A stretch of DNA of 64,000 nt from Scolanthus callimorphus (lineage: Eukaryota; Cnidaria; Anthozoa; Actiniaria; Edwardsiidae), in assembly GCA_033964015.1 (NCBI GenBank), contig CM066924.1:2586251-2650250 (forward strand), in the 5' to 3' direction. Of this stretch, positions 12,135-21,760 are shown one piece after another. The notes beneath the pieces were generated by a model. It was given only the letters and a program-made list of their open reading frames with translations. It was not told the DNA's origin and did no database searches. Positions within the stretch are counted from its first letter, which is position 1. Each line of letters opens with the position of its first letter. A program made the translations under genes and the position numbers.

Positions 12135-12181
12135 AAGTTGTGCTCTAATGCTTTTATGATATAGCGGCGTGAGAACCATTA

Positions 12182-13885
12182 CAGTGGGTTGCCCAGTTCC
12201 GTGCCAGTACCAGTTCCGTGCCACGTAAAAACTAATCTCTCTTTTCACCATGAGTATTGCGAATTTGAACAAACTAAGAATACATAAACAAAGTGTGACT
12301 ATTTGACTTTTAGAAAGCGAAATAACGGGTTGTATCACCAAACGGTTTGTTAAGAAAGTCCAATTACTTAGAAGCAGGTCTCGTTCTCATTACTAAAATT
12401 TGCAGTTTTCACTGCACAGTGAACTGACCTCGTCTCGAAAGTGAAGTGTAAAAGTCACATATCTTGTACGAAATACTCCAATTTTGCTACAGTTACTTAA
12501 AAAGGGTCAAAGCGACGTTATCTGATATTTTTTTCTCGCTTGATGCAGTGGTTTTAATTTTCTGTTGCCTTTAGTTTTATGTGCGATTTTTTAGTAGTGG
12601 TACCAGTTCCGTGCCACCTCGCGCAAGTTCTGTTACACAAATTTGAGGTCACAGAAAGAGTATATTTGTGTGAGTTCTAAATGACATGATTTCTTTATCA
12701 ATCAGTATTCAATAAGGTTTGATTTTATTAAGCGACAATTATAGTTTTTAAGACGAAACTCAGTTATTTGTTTAAATATAAACCCTCTCTTTCATTCAAT
12801 CGTGACGTCGATGAAAATTACGTATCAATATAATTGAGAGGCTGGATTTTTTAGGCCAGGATTTCAAAACATTTGCAGCTTATTTACCAAACAAAAACTG
12901 TTTGGTAAAGATAAGTATTTTACCACTGTATGCATTGCTACGCGACCTTCAAAATTCACTGTTGCGATGGGCGATTTTACGCAAGAAAATTTTAATATCA
13001 ATTTTCTTGAACAGAGAGTTAAACATTCTAGGCAAGGGAAGCCAAGGATAGCTTAAAACCATTTTGGTTGATTTTGCAATCAATATCGATCCAGTAAAGC
13101 AGCCGAATCCAGCGTTTTGGTTTGATTGACGGCTAAAAATCGCCAATCGCCCATCGCAACATTGAATTTTGAGGTCGCGTAGCAATGCATACAGTGGTAA
13201 AAGGGTTGGATGAAAATAAAAAAATATTAAACAGGAGTTAACAGCTTCAGAATTATCCGCCAGTGATCCTTGCCAGAGTGAGTTATTTTCCGTGAGCGTT
13301 TCTTTCTGTCAGTATTTTACGTTCACGCGTGTTCTTCCAGGGAAGTGTGAGATTCTGCTAAAGATTGCATCCCACATTCTCTTTTTTCTCGCCAAAACAT
13401 CATTTCTGGCGCAATTATATGTTACAATAAAGGGACGTTTGATACTCTTTACTATTTACTAATTGACATAAGTTTGAATGATATTTTTGTCGACAGACAA
13501 GCAAAACTCGTAAATGGTTTATTTTAAAGAATTCAACTGCCGTATTGTGAAGTTAAAATTCTGTAAATAGAATAAAAAGCAACCAGAAGGCAAGGATATG
13601 ATTTTTGTCTCAGTTATTACTTAAAATGATTCTTAAATCATAAGCAAATTGCGAAGTTGTAAGTGGCACGGAACTGGTACGCTGTGGCTCGGAACTGGTA
13701 ACGCGAATTGCTCTGAAAAATATGCCTTTAACTCGGAAAAATTTAAAATGTTGGAGTCAGTTCCTTGTTGATTATAACAATGATAAATTTGGATTATTCC
13801 TAGTAAAAATCATGTAAAATGGCGTCACAGCTAAAAATATAGAGTAATTTAAAGTTGAAGTGGCACGGAACTGGGCACCCTACTG
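12182..13885. mobile_element. TA-flanked TIR element, 1.7 kb, non-autonomous (Tc1/mariner-like ends)
   Basis: Left end CAGTGGGTTGCCCAGTTCCG (12182) and right end ...ACTGGGCACCCTACTG (13885) are inverted repeats of about 26 bases. Both are bounded by TA (12180-12181 and 13886-13887). The subterminal word CAGTTCCGTGCCA recurs inside in both orientations (12210, 12605, 13670, 13685). CAGT ends with a TA duplication fit the Tc1/mariner mode; the superfamily is inferred. No transposase frame is visible. A second element (12919-13202) is nested inside. Confidence 0.75.
12919..13202. mobile_element. Nested MITE with about 60-bp TIRs
   Basis: TTACCACTGTATGCATTGCT...GATGGGCGATTTT (12919-12976) pairs with AAAATCGCCAATCGCCCATC...GCATACAGTGGTAA (13135-13202). 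It lies wholly inside the 1.7-kb TIR element and so is the younger of the two. Non-coding. Confidence 0.7.
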
Positions 13886-13887
13886 TA

Positions 13888-14118
13888 CTTTATCAGTGAA
13901 ATAGAGCATAGATTTGGACCAATCAGAGCGCGCGTTATATCGTAGCTATATTATAAAATATTATAAGTGCATTTTTAATGCTTTTCTTGTTTTTTTTTTT
14001 TCTCGTCTATGAGAACTCGGTATTAAACAAAATGATAATGAAATAAATCCTTTGCCTTGGATATTGCTCTTTTGGTGATTTCTATTGCTCGATTAGCATA
14101 CCATGCCGAGGAGGCACA
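13888..14118. other. Intergenic
   Basis: Flank of the TIR element, with a poly-T run near 13990. No gene. Confidence 0.4.
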
Positions 14119-15073
14119 TTGTCTGTTGCCGCGAGCACTTCGCTTTCTATTAGAAACTTCTAGTTTACTTATGCAAAGTGTTCGTAAAGTTTGGAAATTA
14201 TAATTTGGGAGTTTCGAGAAATACTTTACGGACTCCTAAATCGAAAAGGTTTATCGCGCCCGAAAATATCGGGCGATTTCAGGAAACGACCCCCAGGACT
14301 GTTCAGGTGAAAGTGAAATCATTATTCTGGTAGCGTGCGTGAGCAGATGTTCCTCTCAATCCAGTTGATCTCAGCTCAGGATGCACACTGCATTGTTTGT
14401 CAAAACGAAACGTCCCTAAGTCCAGCGAGAGATACCTGAATTTTCTCAGTTTTGTGAAGCAAAACTAGATTAAATCGTTGTAGAAGTCAAACCCAGTTTA
14501 CATTTGATATAAGGCACGATATTCTGAGGAGACAAAGTTAGTAATGCTCAGTTGCAATATTGTTTTAGAATCTATGTAGATGTTCTGGCAAGCCTGTGGC
14601 CGCGTAGCACTAAGTTCAACAGAGTGGAGATAAGGAATTAACCTTGTGTGAAAGCTAACGTGCTAATGAAATAGTCCCCATGTGTGCTTATGAGCGTTAG
14701 CCCTAATAAGCGGAGAAAGAGAAAAAAAATCTCTCGGGGTCAGAGATTTTTTCTCTTTCTCCGCTTATTAGGGCTAACGCTCATAAGCACACGTGGGGAC
14801 CATTTCATTAGCACGTTAGCTTTCACACAAGGTTAATTCCTTATCTCCACTCTGTTTTAGAATCTGTTTGAACACTTGGAAATGCAACAAAAATCACTCT
14901 GCTTGGCTACTACGAGATCACGAAATCAGCTGGGATGGTATAAGCAATGCATTAACAATTTCGATTCTAGATTAACAATTTCGGTAGAGAGGATCAGCAC
15001 AATTTATACTTCCTCACTTGAGAGACGGCAGAAAGAGACTTACAGACGAAGCTAGACAACGTTTCGCGCTACA
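14119..15073 (+). repeat. Duplicated receptor upstream region with an orphan leader
   Basis: Collinear with 26047-26720, the upstream region of the 26.8-kb receptor. Shared words include CATTGTCTG, GCCGCGAGCACTTC, ATGCAAAGTGT and the leader word CACTTGAGAGACGGCAGA. No receptor body follows: a 21-bp minisatellite starts at about 15125. The block is therefore an upstream region whose gene was lost, in addition to the leader serving the 16-kb gene. Confidence 0.7.
14619..14855. mobile_element. Long near-perfect palindrome (about 110-bp arms)
   Basis: ACAGAGTGGAGATAAGGAAT... (14619) pairs with ...ATTCCTTATCTCCACTCTGT (14855). The centre is about 15 bases (CTCTCGGGGTCAGAG). The word GTTTTAGAATCT flanks the insertion region at about 14562 and 14854. 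The paralogous upstream region at about 26485 has a single GTTTTAGAATCT and no palindrome, so this is an insertion. The centre resembles sequence next to the tRNA-like unit at 62268-62360 (GGGGTCAG, then TTTCTCCGCTTA). Confidence 0.8.
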
Positions 15074-15124
15074 AAAAAGAGATTCTTGAGCTTTTCATTT
15101 GACATTATCGTTTTCAATTCTTTC

Positions 15125-15485
15125 ACTCATGGTACTGGACAATACGCCCACGGTACTGGCGATACACCCACGGTACTGGACAATGCACCCACGGTACTGG
15201 ACAGTACACCCACGGTACTGGACAATACCCCATGGTACTGGACAATACACCCACGGTACTGGACAATAACCCATGGTACTGGACAATACCAATACACCCG
15301 TGGTATTGGACAATACACTCATGGTACTGGACAATACACCCACGGTACTGGACAATACACCCATGGTACTGGACAATACACCCATGGTATTGGACAATAC
15401 ACTCATGGTACTGGACAATACACCCATGGTAGTGGACAATACACCCACGGTACTGGACAATACATCCATGGTGCTGGACAATACG
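15125..15485 (+). repeat. 21-bp minisatellite (TGGTACTGGACAATACACCC)
   Basis: About 17 copies of a 21-bp unit with a few 18-20 bp variants. In one plus frame it reads as repeats of HGTGQYT. Frames pass through in several phases because the unit is seven codons long. There is no ATG start, signal or flanking homology for a protein, so I call it a repeat only. Confidence 0.85.
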
Positions 15486-15635
15486 GTACTACTATTGCTC
15501 TTCTCTTTTCGGTTTCTTCTTACACAATTATTTCTTCGCTATGGCAAAGCGAACAGTATAATTATGCTTCCGAAACTAATATCAGAATAGTTCGGATGGT
15601 GAAAACGAAACCATAATTGTGTTAGCGTATTTAAG

Positions 15636-15905
15636 TGAACAGATGTTCCTTTCAATGGTCTCAAGCAATAAATGAACACATTGAATAAGAATTGATGACA
15701 AGTACTGATAAAACGTTTCGGTAGAGAGACAACAGCATATTTTATACTTCAATGGAAGTGGAATCATAATTGTATTAGCTTTCATAACCAGATGTTGCTT
15801 TCAATGGTCTCAAGCAATAAATCAACACATTGAATAAGAATTGATGACAAGTACTAGATGAAAAATTTCGGTGAAGAGAGAACAGCGCATTTTATACTAC
15901 CTCAC
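15636..15905 (+). repeat. Tandem duplication of receptor upstream sequence
   Basis: Two copies about 149 bp apart of CAGATGTTCCTTTCAATGGT...CAATAAAT...CATTGAATAAGAATTGATGA (15640 and 15789). A third, diverged copy lies at about 19830, upstream of the 20-kb receptor. Promoter-proximal position, with no coding content. Confidence 0.7.
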
Positions 15906-16006
15906 TTGAGAGACGGCAGAAAGAGTAAACAGACGAAGTAAGCCAACGTTTAGAGCTTTCACTTCGGCTCTTCTTCAAGGCCCTTCTTCCTCATTTGAAA
16001 ACGGTT
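15906..16006 (+). promoter_or_regulatory. Conserved leader of group 1 receptors
   Basis: The words GAGAGACGGCAGAAAGAG, CGAGCTTTCACTTCGGCTC and TTCTTCCTCATTTGAAAACG are shared just upstream of the receptors at 16007, 19997 and 26764, and partly at 15010. Conservation ends at the ATG. I infer 5' UTR and core promoter. No TATA box is obvious. Confidence 0.55.
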
Positions 16007-16960
16007 ATGGTGCAGAACATTTCAAGCCCTTTTATGAACTGTACGGCTCTCTCTAGAAACGGGACTCAAACAAGGCAGACAAATGATACCTTAGACCCAT
16101 TCGACATAGGACGGATAACTGTGGCCATTATTGCAGTCCTCGGTAATGGGTTGCTTATCTACGTGATTCTATCGGTACGGATCATTCGAGAACAGCACTC
16201 GCCGAACTGGTTTGTCCTGTCACTAGGCGTGGCCGATTTTCTTGTAGCTTTGTTTTTGACACCATTTTTGGGCATTTGTGGACTCGTCTTTAATTGCGAA
16301 CAGGAAACACTCGACATTGCCGAGCACGTCGCGTATATTTTCCACTTGTCCTCAACCTATAACCTATGCATCTTGACTATCGACCGACACTTGAATATAA
16401 ATTATCCATTCTTACACTTGAGATACATGACTCGCGCCCATTGTGCCTTCCTGATAGCCCTGACATGGTTATTTTGCCTATTGCTATTCATTCCACGGTT
16501 ATTGCTTTATGGGAAATTATATTACACGTTGATTAACACCTTCTTCGTGTATACGTTTCCCAGTCTTCTTATGTTGTACTGTTATACAAGAATCCTGTTT
16601 GAAGTACGACGTCATAGGTTACAAATAGTGACTATCGAAATGCAAGTAGCAAGTAATATTCAAAGGAGGGGAAGCGTTGGAATAAATCGAGGTCCTCATC
16701 CACAAAGAACTGGTAGGGGATCGTGGCTAAGTGTCGGAGTTATTGTGCTTGTTTTCCTTATCTTCAACGCGATAACCCATTATTATTATTTTTGTGAATT
16801 TGTCCTTCTAAAGACCTGTTCAATATTTCAAAATGCATTGAAAGTTGTTGTAATTGCTCGGTACTTTAACTCTTCAGTAAATTTTTTTGTGTATGCTTTG
16901 TTGAAAAAAGATTTTCGTTTGGCTTTGAAGCAGATGTTCGGCCGATTAAGGTTTACTTGA
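16007..16960 (+). CDS. Class A (rhodopsin-like) orphan GPCR, group 1
   Basis: A 317-residue single-exon seven-helix receptor, expected at the plasma membrane and signalling through G proteins; ligand unknown. N-glycosylation sequons lie at N4, N11, N18 and N26. TM1 is about 33-58 with LGNG (N47). TM2 is about 68-90 with D77. TM3 ends in D126-R127-H128. TM4 has W154, TM5 has P185, TM6 is about 240-262, and TM7 is about 280-299 with N292-F-F-V-Y296, then a KKDFR helix-8 start. Extracellular loop 2 is very short and lacks Cys. Cys pairs lie at C91/C97 and C263/C271. TM6 has no CWxP and TM7 has no Pro, unlike most class A receptors. I chose ATG 16007; the frame runs 12 bases further up to a TTG only. 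The loop Cys pattern recalls melanocortin-type receptors, but orthology is not established. Confidence 0.9.
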   Translation: MVQNISSPFMNCTALSRNGTQTRQTNDTLDPFDIGRITVAIIAVLGNGLLIYVILSVRIIREQHSPNWFVLSLGVADFLVALFLTPFLGICGLVFNCEQETLDIAEHVAYIFHLSSTYNLCILTIDRHLNINYPFLHLRYMTRAHCAFLIALTWLFCLLLFIPRLLLYGKLYYTLINTFFVYTFPSLLMLYCYTRILFEVRRHRLQIVTIEMQVASNIQRRGSVGINRGPHPQRTGRGSWLSVGVIVLVFLIFNAITHYYYFCEFVLLKTCSIFQNALKVVVIARYFNSSVNFFVYALLKKDFRLALKQMFGRLRFT

Positions 16961-17724
16961 GCTAGGCCTAGTTCAAACAGTCGCTCCTAATGTCAATTTC
17001 CTATTGTTTAGTTAGTTTTGGTTATTGTTTCGGGCTCAATTACATTAGGAACTCCAACTAGACTCGAACTAAACTTGAACTAGAGTAGTAATACATTACC
17101 ACTGGGTCATATTTAGCACTTATTATGACTCAAGAAACAATCCACCTGACTAATTGCAGCGGGACTCGTGATTCCTGGCGAATACCGACTTTTATTAGTA
17201 AATAGTTTGAATCTGAGAAGATCGACAATGATGCGAAGACTTTAAACAATGGGGCTGGAATGATTACGTTATCAATGACGTAACACCACCATAGAAGTAT
17301 TATATCTAAGTTCTAAGTACCTGTCCTAGCTGTTGCATTCCCCAGACCAGCTAGACAAATTGTCCAAGTTTGGATGTCTTACCACGTTTCCTTTCTCAGA
17401 AAGGAATTTTTCTTTGTTTATACGGAAGGCTCTTATATGATTACGTCATCGCTAGCGTAGCATCACGTGACCATGCTTGTGCGTCCGCGTCGTCACCGAC
17501 ACAATTTTCGTCTAAGTGTGATTGTTTTACTACCTTTCTTTTTTTGGGGTTTTCTCTGATTACACGAACGCCCTTAATTGATGACGTCATCGATGACGTC
17601 ATGCCACGTGACCATGCTGCTGCATTCGCTGCACTCGTGAGATATCAAAATGTGAACACTCGAAGATAAATTCCATATCCCCGCGCGCCCCCATGTATTA
17701 TTCTCTATTTCTTGTATAATAGTA
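16961..17724. other. 3' flank and intergenic
   Basis: The first 100 bases resemble the flanks after the 9.1- and 20.9-kb copies. GATGACGTCATCGATGACGT at 17579 gives two abutting CRE-like palindromes, followed by GCCACGTGACC. No gene seen. Confidence 0.45.
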
Positions 17725-18035
17725 AATATACAAATTGCTGCGATTTTCATAATTCTGCTAACTCCACCTTGACATTTACGAACGCAAAACTACATTTTGG
17801 CTTCCGTCAATCAAACCTTTTTAGTCAAGTCCACCAATGTTTTCTGAGTTCGGTTTGCATTTTACAGTGAAAAAATGTGTTTTGAAGTCTAGATAACCCC
17901 TATCAGTTTACAAGATCTATCAAAACCGCCGTGAAATCACCCAGAGTCATTCACTCGTTTGATTGACAGAAGCCAAACCGAGGTTTGTTGGCCGGTGTAG
18001 AGTTCGCAGAATTATAAAAATCGCAGTAAGAAAAA
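17725..18035. repeat. Inverted repeat element, about 300 bp
   Basis: TTGCTGCGATTTTCATAATTCTGC (17734) pairs with GCAGAATTATAAAAATCGCA (18006-18025), and TTGGCTTCCGTCAATCAAAC (17796) pairs with TTTGATTGACAGAAGCCAAA (17958). Arms are about 75-80 bases. Non-coding MITE-like unit. Confidence 0.6.
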
Positions 18036-18437
18036 ACAAATCAAGGACAAGTTTTACTTCTTATTTACTAGCTTTTGCCCGAGGGCCGGGAAATCCTCAC
18101 AGAGCGAGGCTCCACATGACGAGGCTCCCTTCAGGGAGTACCAAATTCAGGGAGTACCAAATTTTACTTGGATTTTTCACGCTACTTTATTTATCCAACT
18201 AGTATCTGCGAAGGTCAATTTCCCCGAAAGAGCATGTTTCTTCTTGTGGGAAAGCGATTTACAAAGGTGGCTTGCTTTGTTTCAAACATTTATTTCTTTG
18301 TCGCGAAATGGTTTCCCGGTAACTCTCCCAAGTTTGTTTTTTCCCGCCATCCCGATAAAATGCACCAATCAGGTGCAAGCATCTCGCTTCTCCACAAATC
18401 AAGTTCTATAATAAAACGTTTCAGAGACTCAGCACCA
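18036..18437. other. Intergenic
   Basis: A short direct repeat, CAGGGAGTACCAAATT, occurs twice at 18130-18160. No gene recognised. Confidence 0.4.
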
Positions 18438-18441
18438 TTAA

Positions 18442-19079
18442 GGCATGGCTGACAAACGAATTGTCATAAAACCTAGGGGGTGGTCTAACTCAAGTGCTTT
18501 CAACTGTTCGGTTATTTAAAGTTTTTCAGCCTGTGGGGGGTTGAAAAATAAGTAAATTTTGGTTGCTATTTCTATGACAACTTTAAATGTGACCTTTGAA
18601 CTCGAAGGTAACGGTTTTTAAAAAAGTGCTCCTGTGGACAGGGAAAGGCTTTAAATCCTGAATATGTTTAAGTGCCAAGTGACTTAAGTCTTGGTATATA
18701 TTGTTGATCTAATTGGAAAAGTTGACTTCTCCATTGGGAATCCTATTTTAGGACAATGTGAAATTCGATACCCTTCGATAACTTATTATCCATGTGTGTT
18801 GTGCACCATTTCCAATTAGATTTACAAACACCAAGGTAATAATTATTTTTTCCACTTATTTATTTATTGCCTCTTATGCATTTTCCCTGTCAGCAGGGGC
18901 AGTTTTTAAAATTTCGTTAAAAATGAGGTTCAAAGGTCACATTCCAGGTTGTCATAGAAACGATACTCAAACTTTGTTAAGTTCTGGGTGCTCTGTAACA
19001 TGAATTAAGTTTCGTAAAGAAATGAGTAAATGCATTAAATATAGACCACCCCCTACGCTTTTATTTCCATAGCCATGCC
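18442..19079. mobile_element. TTAA-flanked TIR element, 638 bp
   Basis: Ends GGCATGGCTGACAAACGAA...CTAGGGGGTGGTCT and AGACCACCCCCTACGC...CCATAGCCATGCC are inverted repeats of about 40 bases. Both are bounded by TTAA (18438-18441 and 19080-19083). TTAA duplication suggests piggyBac-type mobilisation; this is inferred, as no transposase is encoded. Confidence 0.7.
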
Positions 19080-19083
19080 TTAA

Positions 19084-19800
19084 TAGCACTGAGGAGTACT
19101 TAGGAACTTTGAGTTTCACAGCATCATGGGCAGACCGTAAGTTTCTTGCAGGGTTCACTGTCAAAAGACATGAAGCTTGCCCACCTAGAATGGGATATTC
19201 AATTCATTACCGCATTAGGTTTTTATGTACTATTTATAAAATGAGTGGCCGTGTTCTATTTGTTATTTAAAAATGTATTCCACAATTCAATATTGAAAAT
19301 TTTACACTTCAAAGAATAACTCTGGATGAGTAGTTCTACCCTGGGCACCAGACTATCCAAGATTCACACTGGCAAGCTAAGCAAAGACGGTGCAAGGTCA
19401 TGTGCCTTGTAAACAAGTGAAGCTTCGAGACTCTGACATACCCCGGGTAAGCAGTTGCGTACTCAGAAACATTTAGTACTGAATTAAAAACTGCATTTTT
19501 GGAATGAATAATGAAAGAAGTTATGCCAAAATGAAAGGAATATTCGAATTTGGGGGGCATTCTTTATGTCTTTTGATAGCAAAGAACAATAAATATGTTC
19601 AGTGAACACCTTTATTTGCTTCTCAGAGCTTTTTTGTTTGCCTTTCTTATTCTTCACTATTCCCCTCAGTTACTCACAAAACAGCCACAGAGTGACTTAT
19701 TTTAATAAACCCCCTACATTGGTGATTGAATAAAAAGCCTCAAAGTCACAGCACTCCGTTTCTATGAGGAACTCCTAGTATAATAATAATGATCATGAAA
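19084..19800. other. Intergenic, nothing recognised
   Basis: No gene. The short frames here (for example 19336-19560 on the minus strand) have no recognisable features. Confidence 0.45.
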
Positions 19801-19996
19801 CTAATATCAGGGTATGTGAACGTAACCAGATGCTCCTTCAATCGTATAAAGCAATAAACCAACATTGAATAAGAATCAATGAACAATGCTTTCACACTTT
19901 AGAGACAACAGAGACTAGACAGATGAAGCTAGCCAAGGTTTCGAGCTTTCACTTCGGCTCCTCTTCAAGGCTCTTCTTCCTCATTTGAAAACGGTT
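19801..19996 (+). promoter_or_regulatory. Upstream and leader of the 20-kb receptor
   Basis: Contains one diverged copy of the CAATAAA...CATTGAATAAGAAT block seen twice at 15.6-15.9 kb, then the group 1 leader words ending CTCATTTGAAAACGGTT just before the ATG at 19997. Confidence 0.5.
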
Positions 19997-20953
19997 ATGC
20001 TGCAGAACATTTCAAGCACTGATATGAACTGTACGGCTCTCTCTAGGAACGGGACTCAAACAAGGCAAGCAAATGATACCTTAGACACATTCGACATAGC
20101 ACGGATATGTTTGGCAATTGTTACTGTCCTCGGAAATGGGTTGCTTATCTACGTGATTCTATCTGTGCGGACCATCCGAGAACAGCACTCGCCGAACTGG
20201 TTTGTCCTGTCACTAGGCGTGGCCGATTTTCTTGTTGGGTTGTTTTTAACTCCATTTTTGTACATTTGTGGACTTGTCTTTAATTGCGAACAGGAAACAC
20301 TCGACAATGCCAGGCACATCGCTAATATATTCCACTTGTCCTCAACCTATAATCTATGCATCTTGACTATCGACCGACACTTGAGTATAAATTATCCATT
20401 TTTACACTTGAGATTCATGACTCGCGCGCATTGTGCCCTCCTGATAGCCCTGACATGGTTATTTTGCCTGTTGCTATTCATTCTACGGTTATTGCTTTAT
20501 GGGAAATTACATTACACGTTGATTAACACCTTCTTCGTGTATACGTTTCCCAGTCTTCTTATGTTGTACTGTTATACAAGAATCCTGTTTGAAGTACGAC
20601 GTCATAGGTTACAAATAGCGACTATCGAAATGCAAGTAGCAAGTAATATTCAAAGGAGTGGAAGCGTTGGTGAAATAAATCCACCTCCTCGTCGACAAAG
20701 AACTGGGAGGGGTTCGTGGCTAAGTGTCGGAGTTATTGTGCTTGTTTTTCTTATCTTCAACGCGATAACCCATTACTATTTTCTTTGTGAATTTGTCCTT
20801 CTAAAGACCTGTTCAATATTTCAAAATGCATTGGAAGTTGCTGTAATTGCTCGGTACTTTAACTCTTCAGTAAATTTTTTTGTGTATGCTTTGTTGAAAA
20901 AAGATTTTCGTTTTGCTTTGAAGCAGATGTTCGGCCGATTAAGGTTTACTTGA
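19997..20953 (+). CDS. Class A orphan GPCR, group 1
   Basis: A 318-residue single-exon receptor, close to the 16-kb gene across the whole length and one residue longer in intracellular loop 3 (a GEINPPPRRQRTG stretch replaces GINRGPHPQRTG). Sequons are in the N-terminus. LGNG in TM1, ADF in TM2, DRH after TM3, a Cys-free loop 2, no CWxP in TM6, NFFVY in TM7, and a Lys/Arg-rich tail ending GRLRFT. Its 3' half and downstream flank are the closest match to the 8.9-kb relic. Likely a plasma-membrane G-protein receptor of unknown ligand. ATG 19997 was chosen because leader similarity among paralogs stops there. Confidence 0.9.
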   Translation: MLQNISSTDMNCTALSRNGTQTRQANDTLDTFDIARICLAIVTVLGNGLLIYVILSVRTIREQHSPNWFVLSLGVADFLVGLFLTPFLYICGLVFNCEQETLDNARHIANIFHLSSTYNLCILTIDRHLSINYPFLHLRFMTRAHCALLIALTWLFCLLLFILRLLLYGKLHYTLINTFFVYTFPSLLMLYCYTRILFEVRRHRLQIATIEMQVASNIQRSGSVGEINPPPRRQRTGRGSWLSVGVIVLVFLIFNAITHYYFLCEFVLLKTCSIFQNALEVAVIARYFNSSVNFFVYALLKKDFRFALKQMFGRLRFT

Positions 20954-21318
20954 GCTAGTCCTAGTTCAAACGGTCGCGCCTAATGCCAATTTACTATTTT
21001 TAGTTGGTTTTAGATATTATTTCGGCCTCATTTGCATTAGGAACTCGCTCTAAACTTGAACTACATTAACACAAAATAGTGGCGTTTGAGACGGAATCTG
21101 CAAGAAATTCGAGTCTGGTGCCAAAACAAATATGGAGCGTAGGTCCTAAATTTTGGTACTTTTTGAAAAGCCTGTGTTTAAGTAATTGTCTACAGGGATA
21201 TTAGTATTTTTAAATTAAAATTAAATTTTAATGGGAACCTAGGAAACAATTTTTTAGAAATTCCAAGAAAAAGTTCATTTTTACGATGTAAAAAGCTAAA
21301 CTAAAAACTAAACTAAAC
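20954..21318. other. Segmentally duplicated 3' flank
   Basis: Collinear with 9126-9492. No gene. Confidence 0.6.
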
Positions 21319-21760
21319 ACGAGGCAATTTTTCTTGCAACTCGCATTGCAATTTTCTCAGTTGCGTAGCGAATTGCAGTGAATATTCGGCGCGTTTGACA
21401 TACCGCGGCAACGCAACAAAATGATGTCGCGTTGCGAGTTACAGAAAAAGTAGAAGATTTGATTTCCACTTTTCGCAACATTGCGTGCGAAATTGCTGCG
21501 TGTGGCATGTCTCTGCAAATCGGGAGGCAATGTTTTATTATTAGCCAATCAGCGCACACCATTCATGCTTTTATTTGGATAAGCCGCTGTACTTTTTAAT
21601 TTTATCGCGGGCGTATTGTTTGTTGCAATAAAATGTTGATAGATAGATAGATAGATATAGTTTATTAATGCCTTTTGCAGTGGGGACGCTGAATTACAGG
21701 CAATTGACACTAAAGTATATAGAATATAGGGAATATAGCATTATAATAAGCATGTTTAAA

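Noticed and set aside
15086..15616. 176-codon frame with HGTGQYT repeats
   Set aside because: It begins at TTG, consists of a 21-bp minisatellite, has alternative open phases on both strands and lacks any flanking domain.
15995..16006. Upstream TTG/GTG extensions of the receptor frames (15995, 19985, 26734, 51082, 56453, 60774)
   Set aside because: Eukaryotic starts are normally ATG, and an in-frame ATG gives consistent landmark spacing across paralogs.
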